Part shown: positions 43,124 to 52,666 of the stretch, one piece after another | How the letters are laid out: each line of letters begins with the position of its first letter | Numbering within the stretch: the stretch's first letter is position 1 | NCBI GenBank assembly: GCA_902779305.1 | Contig: CACZBD010000007.1 | Coordinates: 24,760-88,759, forward strand | DNA from: an uncultured Lachnospiraceae bacterium | GTDB lineage: Bacteria; Bacillota; Clostridia; Lachnospirales; Lachnospiraceae | Reading direction: 5' to 3' | DNA: 64,000 nt | Made by a program: the position numbers and the translations under genes | Notes under the pieces: generated by a model | Seen by the model: only the letters and a program-made list of their open reading frames with translations | What the model was told of the DNA's origin: nothing | Databases searched by the model: none

Positions 43124-43186
43124 AACATAATCGATCATAATATTGATATATAAGACAGCCGGAAGTATTTTTACGGACTTATATAA

Positions 43187-43259
43187 TACGAGCCCGAAAA
43201 ACTCCTGTTTTGACGACTTCCAAATTGGAGGAAAAACAGGATGTATTTTCGGGCTCGTA
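43187..43259. repeat. Nested three-tier palindrome between convergent genes
   Basis: The outer arms (43187-43200 and 43246-43259) are perfect 14-base complements. Inside, CCTGTTTT/AAAACAGG (43204-43211 with 43233-43240) pairs, and TCCAA-ATT-GGA sits in the middle. There is no T run, so it is not a textbook terminator, but it could stop transcription in both directions between the chemoreceptor and the HAD gene. Confidence 0.6.
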
Positions 43260-43264
43260 TCAGA

Positions 43265-44074
43265 TTATCTCAGAATAAATCTTTCGATGACTTCCGTGAT
43301 CGCGTCATGATCGTTATCGTGTGATGTCACATGGTCCGCGTGCGACTTTACCGCATCCGAAGCGTTCTGCATCGCAACACCGCATCCGGCGGCTTCGATC
43401 ATCGAAATGTCATTTTCTTCATCCCCGACAGCGATCGCATCCGATAATGGAATCTGGAAAATATCACACAGCATTTTGATGGAGGCGCCCTTGGAAGCGC
43501 CTATTTTCGTGTATTCCAGCATGTAGTCGCAGGAATAGGTGTGATCGAGTTTTCCTTGCTGCCAGGCTTCGTGTTCTTTCTGAAAAGCATTCAGACGTTC
43601 TCTGGATTCCAAGGACATGACGATCAGTTTGCAGGGTTCATGCGTGACATGCTTCCTGTAGTCATGATCGGCGATACCCGGCATATGGATATGCGCGAGG
43701 TAGTACCGGAATTCTTCGGTCTCGTGGTCCGCAACAACGTGTGTGTCCGAATAGGTATGGATGTGCAGTCCTTCCCGTCTTGCTTCTTCAAACAGATAGT
43801 CCGCGTATTCGTAAGGAACGCCAAGCTGCAGGATCGTTTTTTCGTTGTAGCAGTCATAGATCAGACTGCCGTTAAAGCAGGACACATAGAAGTTCGGAAC
43901 GATCAGGTCATATTCTTTTGCAAGCAGCAGAACGGAAGGCAGCGGCCGGCCGCTTGCGATCACAAAGCGATGTCCCACTTCCGTCATTTTCCGGATCGAT
44001 CCAAGGTCCCGGTCGGATATTCTTTTGTCTGTTGTCAGCAATGTGCCGTCCAGATCTGTAAACAGGATTTTCAT
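43265..44074 (-). CDS. Cof-type HAD phosphatase
   Basis: A 269-residue haloacid-dehalogenase-family hydrolase of the Cof/YidA type. Nucleophile motif FTDLDGTLL (about 5-13), motif II VIASGRPL (about 37), Lys in the SKGASI stretch (about 195), and the GDEENDISM metal motif (about 217). The C2-type cap lies between. These enzymes dephosphorylate sugar phosphates or flavin/pyridoxal precursors; the substrate is not readable. It is alone on the minus strand. An inverted repeat CTTATCC/GGATAAG lies just outside its start. Confidence 0.9.
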   Translation of the reverse strand: MKILFTDLDGTLLTTDKRISDRDLGSIRKMTEVGHRFVIASGRPLPSVLLLAKEYDLIVPNFYVSCFNGSLIYDCYNEKTILQLGVPYEYADYLFEEARREGLHIHTYSDTHVVADHETEEFRYYLAHIHMPGIADHDYRKHVTHEPCKLIVMSLESRERLNAFQKEHEAWQQGKLDHTYSCDYMLEYTKIGASKGASIKMLCDIFQIPLSDAIAVGDEENDISMIEAAGCGVAMQNASDAVKSHADHVTSHDNDHDAITEVIERFILR

Positions 44075-44080
44075 AACGTT

Positions 44081-44116
44081 CTTATCCTATCATATCCCGG
44101 ATAAGTATGCTATACT
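44081..44116. promoter_or_regulatory. Divergent promoter region with a 7-bp inverted repeat
   Basis: CTTATCC (44081-44087) and GGATAAG (44099-44105) are inverted copies; TATACT (44111-44116) is a likely -10 for the plus-strand lipoprotein gene. The repeat could be a shared operator for both genes. No good -35 was found. Confidence 0.35.
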
Positions 44117-44155
44117 GTTTGTGCTTAATCGATATTTCATTTCGGAGGAAGGACC

Positions 44156-45814
44156 ATGCGTCATGCGATTTTAAAGATGATCAGGCCGGTACTGCCGGTC
44201 GTTTGCATCCTGGCACTTTTATCGGCATCCGGCTGCGGCGTTATGAAAGATGCCGGTGAAGGAAAGCAGGAAGAAGCGGAGACTGTGCAGTCCGGACAGC
44301 TGCAGGATCAGGAGGAACCTGCCGGTAAGACGGAAGAAACAAAGGAGCAGGAGAGCGGGCAGTCACAGGAGACAGACCTTACCCTTGCACAAAGGCTTTG
44401 CGGAAAATACAGCGCTTACGGTGACGGAGAATGGATGGGCATGGAGATCGTATCTTTCGGTGAGAACCTGTATGCGTATGCAGGATCCCATATGATCGAA
44501 GAAGGAGAAGAAGATCCGGAGGAATTCAGTTACTATTCCTTCTGGGCCTATGAATTCTTCCCCGTGGATCCGGCGGAGCTGAACAGTACCGCGTCAGACA
44601 GTGTGGAAATGTACCGGGTCACCTTTTCCATCATGTCTTACGCGGGTAAATATCAGGATGTGCCACAAAAAGGGACGTTAGCGCTTAAGGACGACGGACT
44701 TGTGATGGACGGCTTCGGGGGAGGAAAGATCAGGCTTGTAAGGGATGACCGCGCAGAGGACACCTTTACTTACGCAAAAGATGCATCAAATGACCCTGCG
44801 GATGCTGATCTGCAGGGCTACTGGAAGAGCATGGATGAGGAAGAACCCGTTTATCTTGATTTTGACGGAAACAGGTTCTATCTCCTGAGTAAAGAATACG
44901 GTAGCGAAGTGTATTTTGCGGGCGGCAGCGTGAAGACAGAAGACGGGCAGCTTCAAGGGCGGCTTTCCGTGCTTGGCTCAGGGAGCATGCCTGCGGAATT
45001 CAGCTGTTCCTACCGGGTGGATCAAGACAGGCTGCTGATCGAAGCGGATGAGTACGGTGACATCAGATTTTTAGACGGGAATACGGAATATGAAAAGATC
45101 AGCGCAGAAGACATTCCGGTGTTTACGGCCGACCGGGCGCTTGCCTATGTGCCCGGAGAGACGGATGTGAGCGCGCTGTTTGAAGCCGATCCGATGCAGG
45201 AAAAGTTTTACGGCATTTTTGTGGGCGCCCAGACCAATCAGGATCCTGCCATAACACTTTCCGAAAAAGTATCTGCTAAGGGGTTTGACTCCATGGTCAT
45301 CTATTCGCCGGAGTGGGAGAACCTGAGCGCAAAACCGGTGTTCTGCGTTACGGCCGGAAGATACGCCACGGAGCAGGAAGCGACGGATGCGCTTGATGCC
45401 GTAAAGAAAGAGTATCCGGATGCTTATGTAAAATACAGCGGCGCCTGCAAGGGCACGCATATGACTTATACGAACTCCGGGATGGGGATCATCGATGTGA
45501 ACGAAGACTATGCGATCCTTCAAAACATTTATTTTTCAACCACTTTCCAATGGGATGCGGATGAAGACAGATACAGCGGTAAAACATGGATCGTGGATGA
45601 AGATACGGTCTTTGATCCGAATTGCGAAACAGAGTTTTTCGGCAATTATGAGGAGGGCGATACACCGCTTTCCTGGTTTAAGCGCAATGACGAACTGCTT
45701 CAAAACGATCCGGATGCATATGCCATGTATGGTCCGGCATTTGACGGTGTGTTTGATGTCATTGTGACCGGCAACCATATCGATGCATTCTTAGGCTCCT
45801 ACTGGTGGGATTGA
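44156..45814 (+). CDS. Lipoprotein of unknown function
   Basis: A 552-residue predicted lipoprotein. The n-region MRHAILKMIR, a hydrophobic core and the lipobox LSASGC put the lipidated Cys at about residue 25. A Glu/Gln-rich spacer (about 30-75) follows. Two beta-sandwich-like domains with aromatic and acidic residues fill 80-330, and a third covers 340-540. One part (about 365-430) resembles SPOR-like repeats, with a FYGIFVGAQ start and a run of A-x-D-A-x-D-A. No enzyme motif was found. GGAGGAAGG precedes the ATG. It is the only gene in its unit, ended by the terminator at 45865. Confidence 0.6.
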   Translation: MRHAILKMIRPVLPVVCILALLSASGCGVMKDAGEGKQEEAETVQSGQLQDQEEPAGKTEETKEQESGQSQETDLTLAQRLCGKYSAYGDGEWMGMEIVSFGENLYAYAGSHMIEEGEEDPEEFSYYSFWAYEFFPVDPAELNSTASDSVEMYRVTFSIMSYAGKYQDVPQKGTLALKDDGLVMDGFGGGKIRLVRDDRAEDTFTYAKDASNDPADADLQGYWKSMDEEEPVYLDFDGNRFYLLSKEYGSEVYFAGGSVKTEDGQLQGRLSVLGSGSMPAEFSCSYRVDQDRLLIEADEYGDIRFLDGNTEYEKISAEDIPVFTADRALAYVPGETDVSALFEADPMQEKFYGIFVGAQTNQDPAITLSEKVSAKGFDSMVIYSPEWENLSAKPVFCVTAGRYATEQEATDALDAVKKEYPDAYVKYSGACKGTHMTYTNSGMGIIDVNEDYAILQNIYFSTTFQWDADEDRYSGKTWIVDEDTVFDPNCETEFFGNYEEGDTPLSWFKRNDELLQNDPDAYAMYGPAFDGVFDVIVTGNHIDAFLGSYWWD

Positions 45815-45864
45815 CAACCTGAGGTTTTTAAGCCGGCAGTGTGAGAGGAGCAACGGAATAAAGT

Positions 45865-45907
45865 ACATGGCAGGAAGCGGAACCGTCCGTTTTCTGCCAT
45901 GTTTCTT
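45865..45907 (+). terminator. Intrinsic terminator after the lipoprotein gene
   Basis: ACATGGCAGGAAGCGGA pairs with TCCGTTTTCTGCCATGT (two G-U pairs) around a short loop, followed by TTTCTTTT. Confidence 0.8.
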
Positions 45908-45943
45908 TTGTGGATTTGAATGAGTTATGTTAACAACTTTTCG

Positions 45944-45972
45944 TTGTATTTTTCGAATCTTTGTGGTAGTAT
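45944..45972 (+). promoter_or_regulatory. Promoter of the ABC-F / suf / gal / rel / his run
   Basis: TTGTAT (45944-45949), 17 bases, TAGTAT (45967-45972). It is the only promoter recognised before the long co-directional run from 46020. Confidence 0.5.
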
Positions 45973-46019
45973 TTTATTTGTGTAATTATGCGTAAAGAGT
46001 GGATAAAGGAGTTTTTGGA

Positions 46020-47657
46020 ATGATCGCAGCAAACAACGTCACTTACCGGGTCGGAAAAAAGGCCCTTTTTGAAGATGTCAACATCAAGTTCACGGAAGGG
46101 AACTGTTACGGTCTGATCGGCGCGAACGGCGCCGGAAAATCGACCTTTTTAAAGATCCTTTCCGGACAGCTGGAGACAACGAACGGAGATATTTCCATCA
46201 CGCCCGGGCAGCGTCTTTCCGTGCTGGAACAGGATCATTTCAAATATGATGCCTATCCGGTCATGGACACCGTGATCCTCGGGAATGAACGGCTTTATGA
46301 GATCATGAAGGAAAAGGATGCGATCTATGCCAAAGAGGACTTTTCCGACGAAGACGGGATCAGGGCCAGTGAACTGGAAGCGGAGTTTGCGGAACTGGAC
46401 GGTTGGGAGGCCGAAAGCAATGCCGCAACACTGTTAAACGGACTGGGGATCGACACCTCGATGCATTATGAGATGATGTCTGACCTCAAAGGCTCCGATA
46501 AAGTCAAAGTGCTTCTTGCAAAAGCGCTGTTCGGCAATCCGGATATCCTGCTGCTCGACGAGCCGACCAACCATCTGGATATGGACGCGATCGCATGGCT
46601 GGAGGAGTTTTTGATCAATTTTGAAAATACCGTGATCGTGGTCAGCCATGACCGCTATTTCCTGAACAAGGTCTGCACCTGCACGGCCGACATCGACTAC
46701 GGCAAGATCCAGCTATATGCCGGTAACTACGATTTCTGGTACGAGTCTTCCCAGCTTCTGATCAGACAGATGAAGGAAGCCAACAAAAAGAAGGAAGAAA
46801 AGATCAAAGAACTGCAGGAATTCATTTCCAGATTCTCGGCGAATGCTTCCAAATCCAAACAGGCGACCAGCAGAAAGAGGGCACTCGAAAAGATCGAACT
46901 CGATGAGATCAAACCTTCGAGCCGGAAATATCCGTATATCGATTTCAGACCCGACCGTGAGATCGGAAACGAAGTGCTGACGGTGGAAGGGATCAGCAAG
47001 ACCATTGACGGGGTAAAGATCCTTGACAACATTTCCTTTATCCTGGGGCATGATGACAAGGTTGCATTTGTCGGCGGCAACGAACTTGCCAAAACAACGC
47101 TGTTTAAGATCCTGATGGGAGAGATGGAGCCGGATGCGGGCACTTTTAAATGGGGCGTCACGACTTCGCAGGCTTATTTCCCGAAGGATTCCACGAAGGA
47201 ATTCGATAATGATTACACGATCACAGACTGGCTGATGGGTTATTCGCCGGTGAAGGACGTGACCTATGTCAGAGGCTTCCTCGGCAGGATGCTGTTCCCG
47301 GGAGAGGACGGCGTCAAGAAGGTGAAGATCTTATCCGGTGGCGAAAAAGTCAGATGCCTTCTGAGCAAAATGATGATCTCGGGCGCCAATGTATTGATAC
47401 TCGATGAGCCGACCAACCATCTGGATATGGAAAGCATCACGGCCTTAAACAACGGCCTGATCAAATTCCCGGGCGTCATTTTGTTCGCCTCTCACGACCA
47501 CCAGTTCGTGCAGACCACGGCTAACCGGATCATGGAGATCATGCCGGACGGCAGCCTGATCGACAAGATCACGACTTACGACGAATATCTTGAAAGCGAC
47601 GAGATGGCCAGAAAACGTTTTGTATATACGGCGGCCATTGAAGAAGACGAAAACTGA
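46020..47657 (+). CDS. ABC-F family ATP-binding protein
   Basis: A 545-residue soluble protein with two ABC modules joined by a charged P-site-tip-type linker. Start 46020 has AAAGGAG; an upstream GTG is rejected. The first module has Walker A GANGAGKS (about 35-42) and Walker B LLLDEPTNHLDM (about 180). The second keeps LILDEPTNHLDM (about 463) and the LSGGEK signature. Its Walker A reads GGNELAKTT, without the GK(S/T) glycine, as in the YkpA-type group. ABC-F proteins act on ribosomes, resolving stalls or guarding against antibiotics; there is no membrane partner. It lies 9 bases before sufC. Confidence 0.88.
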   Translation: MIAANNVTYRVGKKALFEDVNIKFTEGNCYGLIGANGAGKSTFLKILSGQLETTNGDISITPGQRLSVLEQDHFKYDAYPVMDTVILGNERLYEIMKEKDAIYAKEDFSDEDGIRASELEAEFAELDGWEAESNAATLLNGLGIDTSMHYEMMSDLKGSDKVKVLLAKALFGNPDILLLDEPTNHLDMDAIAWLEEFLINFENTVIVVSHDRYFLNKVCTCTADIDYGKIQLYAGNYDFWYESSQLLIRQMKEANKKKEEKIKELQEFISRFSANASKSKQATSRKRALEKIELDEIKPSSRKYPYIDFRPDREIGNEVLTVEGISKTIDGVKILDNISFILGHDDKVAFVGGNELAKTTLFKILMGEMEPDAGTFKWGVTTSQAYFPKDSTKEFDNDYTITDWLMGYSPVKDVTYVRGFLGRMLFPGEDGVKKVKILSGGEKVRCLLSKMMISGANVLILDEPTNHLDMESITALNNGLIKFPGVILFASHDHQFVQTTANRIMEIMPDGSLIDKITTYDEYLESDEMARKRFVYTAAIEEDEN

Positions 47658-47666
47658 GGGATTGCT

Positions 47667-48395
47667 ATGCTTGAATTACAGAATATCCATTGGGAACTGC
47701 CCGATGGTGAGGAACTGATCAAAGGCGTGGACCTTGCGATCAGACCCGGAAAACTGACCGTGATCACGGGACCGAACGGCGGCGGCAAAACAACGCTTGC
47801 CAAGCTGATCGCGGGACTATACATGCCGACGGAAGGAAAGATCCTTTTGGACGGGGAAGACATTACGGATTACGGGATCACGGAACGGTCGAAAGCCGGG
47901 ATCGCTTATGCGTTTCAGCAGCCGGTCCGCTTTAAAGGACTTTCGGTTAAGGAACTGCTTAAGATCGCATCCGGCAAGGACATGAAAGAATTTGAGATGT
48001 GTCATATTCTCGAAAAAGTCGGCCTGTGCGCAGCCGAATACATGAACAGGCCGTTAGATACGCATCTTTCCGGCGGAGAGAGCAAGCGGATCGAGATCGC
48101 GACGGTGCTTGCGAGAAATGCTTCGATCCTGATCTTTGACGAGCCGGAAGCAGGGATCGATCTCTGGAGCTTCTCCAGCCTGATCGAAACCTTTGAGAAA
48201 CTGAAAACGGAAAAATCAGGCGCGCTGCTGATCATTTCCCATCAGGAGCGGATCTTAAACATTGCGGATGAGATCGTGCTGATCGCGGAGGGAAAGATCC
48301 GGGAAAAAGGTGACAGAGACACCGTTCTTCCCCTGCTCAACATCAATGGCAGAGGGTGCGGCTGCCCCCTCGGAAGGGAGGTCGTCAATGGCTAG
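47667..48395 (+). CDS. sufC: SufC iron-sulfur assembly ATPase
   Basis: A 242-residue ABC ATPase that partners SufB/SufD-type scaffolds in building Fe-S clusters in the cytoplasm. Walker A GPNGGGKT (about 34-41), Q-loop FQQP, signature LSGGESKR (about 131), Walker B ILIFDEPEAGID (about 153) and the H-loop ISHQER are complete. The C-terminus ends in GRGCGCPLGREV, adding two cysteines absent from the E. coli protein. The sufD-like gene overlaps its end by eight bases. No sufS, sufU, sufE or sufA gene is seen nearby, so this is a two-gene minimal Suf unit. Confidence 0.9.
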   Translation: MLELQNIHWELPDGEELIKGVDLAIRPGKLTVITGPNGGGKTTLAKLIAGLYMPTEGKILLDGEDITDYGITERSKAGIAYAFQQPVRFKGLSVKELLKIASGKDMKEFEMCHILEKVGLCAAEYMNRPLDTHLSGGESKRIEIATVLARNASILIFDEPEAGIDLWSFSSLIETFEKLKTEKSGALLIISHQERILNIADEIVLIAEGKIREKGDRDTVLPLLNINGRGCGCPLGREVVNG

Positions 48396-49329
48396 ATCGG
48401 ATATCAATGAAACTTCCCTTGAGATGCTCCATGAGATCACGGACTGGGAGGGACTGTTTGACGGGGCCTATTCCATCAGGCAGGACGGAACCTGCGCGGA
48501 TCTGCATTCGACGGATACGATCCGGATCGTTCCCAAGACCGATAATCCCGGGATCGATATCTATATCGCCGCCGGGAAGAAGAAAGATACGGTATACATT
48601 CCGGCCTGCGTGACCAAGAGCGGCGTGGATGATGTGGTCTATAATGATTTTCACGTACAGTCGGGCGCGGATGTGATCATCGTTGCCGGCTGCGGCGTGC
48701 ATACAACGGATGATGAGGGCGCAAGGCACAACGGCATCCACAGATTTTTCTTAGAGCCGGATTCCCATGTGCTCTATAAGGAGAAGCACATCGGCACCGG
48801 GATCGGAAAAGGATTGAGAGTCATCGACCCTGTCACGGAGGTGGAGCTGCAGGAAGGCGCCTATCTGGAAATGGATACGCAGCAGCTTGCCGGCGTTGAC
48901 AAAACGGTCAGGGCGACGAAGGCAAAACTTCTGAAGGATGCAAAGCTCGTGATCCGCGAGAGCATTTTGACGGATGATGATAATGTGGCCGAAACGGATT
49001 TTGAAGTGGTGATGGAAGGAGAAGATTCCTCGGTCGATCTTATTTCCAGATCCGTAGCCAAAGGAGAAAGCAGGCAGGCCTATCATTCCCATATCATCGG
49101 CAACTGCAGATGCACAGGACACTCGGAGTGCGATGCGATCCTGGTCGGGAACGGGAAAGTGGATGCTTCTCCCGCGCTGTATGCGGGGAATCTGGATGCG
49201 GCCCTGATCCACGAGGCTGCGATCGGCAAGATCGCCGGGGAACAGATCATCAAGCTGCAGACACTGGGACTGACGGAAGAAGAAGCGGAAGAAAAGATCA
49301 TCGAAGGATTTTTAACGGGGGTGGAATAA
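48388..49329 (+). CDS. sufD: SufB/SufD-family Fe-S scaffold protein
   Basis: A 313-residue beta-helix scaffold. Start 48388 with GGGAGG nine bases upstream lies inside the sufC end; a longer frame from 48310 only repeats sufC codons in another frame. [14 protein letters not shown] ([12 protein letters not shown], about 230-241) and HEAAIGKI (about 280) match the SufBD core. It is shorter than E. coli SufB (about 495) and SufD (about 423). It lacks their N-terminal helical domain, as in clostridial minimal Suf systems. Whether it acts as SufB, with the sulfur-accepting cysteine, or SufD, is uncertain; the symbol is provisional. Confidence 0.8.
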   Translation: MARSDINETSLEMLHEITDWEGLFDGAYSIRQDGTCADLHSTDTIRIVPKTDNPGIDIYIAAGKKKDTVYIPACVTKSGVDDVVYNDFHVQSGADVIIVAGCGVHTTDDEGARHNGIHRFFLEPDSHVLYKEKHIGTGIGKGLRVIDPVTEVELQEGAYLEMDTQQLAGVDKTVRATKAKLLKDAKLVIRESILTDDDNVAETDFEVVMEGEDSSVDLISRSVAKGESRQAYHSHIIGNCRCTGHSECDAILVGNGKVDASPALYAGNLDAALIHEAAIGKIAGEQIIKLQTLGLTEEEAEEKIIEGFLTGVE

Positions 49330-49330
49330 A

Positions 49331-50368
49331 ATGGCAATACTGGTAACAGGCGGCGCAGGCTATATCGGCAGTCATACCTGCGTGGAACTTCTGAATGAAG
49401 GATATGAGATCGTTGTGGTGGATAATCTCTACAATTCCAGCAGGGAAGCGATCAAAAGAGTGGAAGAGATCACAGGGAAAACGGTCACGTTTTATGAAGC
49501 GGACCTGCTGGATGAGCAGGCGCTGAACGAGATCTTTGATAAGCATGCGATACAGAGCGTGATCCATTTCGCGGGCTATAAGGCTGTCGGCGAATCCGTG
49601 GCCAAGCCGATCGAGTATTATCACAACAATCTGACCGGCACCCTGATCCTTTGCGACGTGATGAGAAAACACGGCGTCAAGAACATCGTCTTTTCCTCTT
49701 CGGCAACGGTCTACGGTGACCCCGAAACGCTTCCGATCACGGAAGAATTAAAGACCGGCGGTGTGACCAACCCGTACGGACAGACCAAGTTCATGATCGA
49801 ACAGATCTTAACGGATATCTGTGTGTCGGATCCTGCATGGCATGTCATCCTGCTCAGATATTTCAATCCGATCGGCGCGCATCCTTCGGGAATGATCGGT
49901 GAGGATCCCAACGGGATCCCGAACAATCTTTTGCCGTATGTGGCACAGGTTGCCGTCGGCAAACTCGAAAAGATCCATGTGTTCGGGGATGACTATGACA
50001 CCGTGGACGGTACGGGCGTCAGGGACTATATCCATGTGGTCGACCTCGCGAAAGGTCATGTGAAAGCGCTCGAGAAGATCGAGTCGATGGAAAAGAACGA
50101 AGAAGGCGGCGTGAAGATCTATAATCTCGGCACGGGAAAAGGAAGCAGCGTGCTTGAGATCGTTCATGCTTTTGAGAAGGCCTGCGGAAAGCCGCTACCC
50201 TATGTGGTCGACGCAAGACGCCCCGGGGATATCGCCGCATGCTATGCGGATGCCTCCAAAGCGGGAAGAGAACTGCACTGGAAAGCGGAGAAAACACTGG
50301 ATGATATGTGCGCCGACACCTGGAGATGGCAGTCGCACAATCCAAACGGATACTGTTCAGGTAAGTAA
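49331..50368 (+). CDS. galE: UDP-glucose 4-epimerase
   Basis: A 345-residue short-chain dehydrogenase-type epimerase interconverting UDP-glucose and UDP-galactose with tightly bound [12 protein letters not shown] (about 7-15) binds NAD. The catalytic pair is Ser of FSSSATVYG (about 122-130) and YGQTK (about 148-152). The C-terminal RRPGD is at about 297. Length is usual. The ATG follows the sufD stop by one base, so it is a coupled member of this operon even though the pathway is unrelated. Four bases separate it from the rel gene. Confidence 0.95.
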   Translation: MAILVTGGAGYIGSHTCVELLNEGYEIVVVDNLYNSSREAIKRVEEITGKTVTFYEADLLDEQALNEIFDKHAIQSVIHFAGYKAVGESVAKPIEYYHNNLTGTLILCDVMRKHGVKNIVFSSSATVYGDPETLPITEELKTGGVTNPYGQTKFMIEQILTDICVSDPAWHVILLRYFNPIGAHPSGMIGEDPNGIPNNLLPYVAQVAVGKLEKIHVFGDDYDTVDGTGVRDYIHVVDLAKGHVKALEKIESMEKNEEGGVKIYNLGTGKGSSVLEIVHAFEKACGKPLPYVVDARRPGDIAACYADASKAGRELHWKAEKTLDDMCADTWRWQSHNPNGYCSGK

Positions 50369-50371
50369 ATT

Positions 50372-52666
50372 ATGGATGGTTTGCACGAAAACGAAATGCC
50401 GATGACCGAGCTCATCCTGGATGATGGCCGGATCGAGGCCATGGATGAACATCTAAGTCCCGAGGAATTATACCGGGACCTGATCGAACGCGTGCAAAAA
50501 TACCATCCGTCCGATGATATTTCCCTGATCGAAAAAGCATACCATGTCGCATCAAATGCGCATAAAGACCAGCTCCGCCGTTCCGGCGAGCCCTACATCA
50601 TCCATCCGCTCTGTGTCGCCATCATCCTGGCGGACCTGCAGCTGGATAAGGAATCGATCGCGGCCGGACTTCTGCATGATGTGGTGGAAGACACGATCAT
50701 GACGGAAGAGGAGATCAAAGAAGAATTCGGGGAAGACGTTGCACTGATCGTGGACGGTGTCACGAAACTCGAAAAGATCAAGTACAACGAGGATAAGATC
50801 GAATTTCAGGCAGACAACTTAAGAAAAATGCTTTTGGCCATGGCTAGAGATATCCGTGTCATCATGGTTAAGCTCGCCGACAGACTGCACAATATGCGGA
50901 CGCTGCAGTACATGCTGCCGGAGAAGCAGATCGAGGTGGCAAGGGAAACGATGGATATTTACGCGCCGCTTGCGCAGCGCCTCGGGATCTCCAAATTAAA
51001 AGTCGAACTGGACGATCTGTCCTTAAAATATCTGGAGCCGGAATATTACTATGATCTGGTGAAAAAGATCGCGATCCGCAAAGTCGAACGCGAAAAATAC
51101 GTGCAGGAGATCGTCGACGAAGTCTCGATGCACATCAAAAATGCCGGGATCGATGCAAAGATCGACGGCAGAGTAAAGCATTTCTTCAGCATTTACAAGA
51201 AGATGAAGAATCAGAGCAAGACGCTCGACCAGATCTACGATCTGTTTGCGGTCCGCATTATCGTAGACACCGTCAAAGACTGTTATGCGGCGCTCGGCGT
51301 GATCCATGAGATGTACAAGCCGATCCCGGGCCGTTTCAAAGACTATATCGCAATGCCGAAACCGAATATGTATCAGAGTCTGCATACGACACTGATCGGG
51401 CCGACCGGACAGCCTTTCGAGATCCAGATCCGAACGATGGAAATGCACAGAACGGCGGAATTCGGGATCGCGGCGCACTGGAAATACAAAGAGGTTTCGG
51501 ACGGCAAAAAGGTGGAAGACCAGGAAGCCGAGAAACTGACCTGGTTAAGACAGATCCTGGAGTGGCAGAAAGACATGGCGGATAACCATGAATTCCTGGA
51601 TGTCTTAAAATCCGATCTGGATCTGTATACGGATACGGTTTACTGTTTCACGCCGACGGGCGATGTGAAGACCCTGCCGGCAGGCTCCAATACGATCGAT
51701 TTTGCCTACAGCATCCATTCCGCGGTCGGTAACAAGATGATCGGCGCGAGGGTCAACGGGAAACTGGTCACCATCGATTACGTGATCAATAACGGTGACA
51801 GGATCGAGATCATCACGTCGCAGAATTCCAAAGGTCCGAGCCTTGACTGGCTGAACATGGTCAAAAGCACCCAGGCCAGGAACAAGATCAACCAGTGGTT
51901 CAAGAACGAACTCAAGGAAACGAACATCACCAAAGGAAAGGAAATGCTGCTTTCCTATTGTAAATCCAAGGGGATCGATACCCAGCAGATCTTCCGCCCC
52001 GAATACATGAAGCTGATCATGGAAAAATACGGCTTCAAGGAATGGGATGCGGTCTGCGCGGCGCTTGGGCACGGCGGCTTAAAAGAAGGCCAGATCGTGA
52101 ACAAGATGCTTGACTATTACGAGAAGGATCATCCGAAGATCCTGACCAATGAAGAAGTCTTAAAAAATGCGGAGGATGCGCAGAAAGAGAGAAAGCTCAA
52201 GGTCAGGACCAGCGGCGGGATCGCCGTCGAAGGGACCGAGGATGTGGCGGTCAGATTTTCAAAGTGCTGCTCGCCGATCCCGGGGGATGAGATCGTCGGC
52301 TTTGTCACCAGAGGCCGCGGTGTCTCCATTCACAGAACGGACTGCATCAATGTGCTGAGCCTTCCCCAGGAGGAAAGAGAACGTCTGATCGATGCGGAGT
52401 GGCAGGAGCAGACTGAAGACGAAGGACATTATGTTGCGGAGATCAATCTCTATTCGAACAACCGTGACGGTCTGCTTGCGGAGATCACAAGAGTATTAAC
52501 AGAGAAGGGTGTTTCGATCCTGGCCATGAATATGCGTATCAACAAGCAGGACAGGGCAACCACAAGCGTTTCCTTCGAGATCGCCAACACGGAAGAACTG
52601 AATCATCTGATCGAGAAATTAAGGTCACTGGATGACATTATCGATATTGAGAGGACAAGAGGCTGA
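50372..52666 (+). CDS. relA: Bifunctional (p)ppGpp synthetase/hydrolase Rel
   Basis: A 764-residue Rel-type alarmone enzyme. The hydrolase domain carries HPLCVA and LHDVVEDT (about 70-110) and an intact HD pair. The synthetase domain (about 240-370) has RFKDYIAMPKPN, an RFKD motif that in this family marks bifunctional Rel rather than mono-functional RelA. TGS (about 410-470), a zinc-finger region with CCSPIPGD (about 630) and a C-terminal ACT domain (about 690-764) complete it. It controls the stringent response. The galE and MBL genes abut it on both sides with one to three bases between, so it is translated within the long operon. Confidence 0.95.
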   Translation: MDGLHENEMPMTELILDDGRIEAMDEHLSPEELYRDLIERVQKYHPSDDISLIEKAYHVASNAHKDQLRRSGEPYIIHPLCVAIILADLQLDKESIAAGLLHDVVEDTIMTEEEIKEEFGEDVALIVDGVTKLEKIKYNEDKIEFQADNLRKMLLAMARDIRVIMVKLADRLHNMRTLQYMLPEKQIEVARETMDIYAPLAQRLGISKLKVELDDLSLKYLEPEYYYDLVKKIAIRKVEREKYVQEIVDEVSMHIKNAGIDAKIDGRVKHFFSIYKKMKNQSKTLDQIYDLFAVRIIVDTVKDCYAALGVIHEMYKPIPGRFKDYIAMPKPNMYQSLHTTLIGPTGQPFEIQIRTMEMHRTAEFGIAAHWKYKEVSDGKKVEDQEAEKLTWLRQILEWQKDMADNHEFLDVLKSDLDLYTDTVYCFTPTGDVKTLPAGSNTIDFAYSIHSAVGNKMIGARVNGKLVTIDYVINNGDRIEIITSQNSKGPSLDWLNMVKSTQARNKINQWFKNELKETNITKGKEMLLSYCKSKGIDTQQIFRPEYMKLIMEKYGFKEWDAVCAALGHGGLKEGQIVNKMLDYYEKDHPKILTNEEVLKNAEDAQKERKLKVRTSGGIAVEGTEDVAVRFSKCCSPIPGDEIVGFVTRGRGVSIHRTDCINVLSLPQEERERLIDAEWQEQTEDEGHYVAEINLYSNNRDGLLAEITRVLTEKGVSILAMNMRINKQDRATTSVSFEIANTEELNHLIEKLRSLDDIIDIERTRG

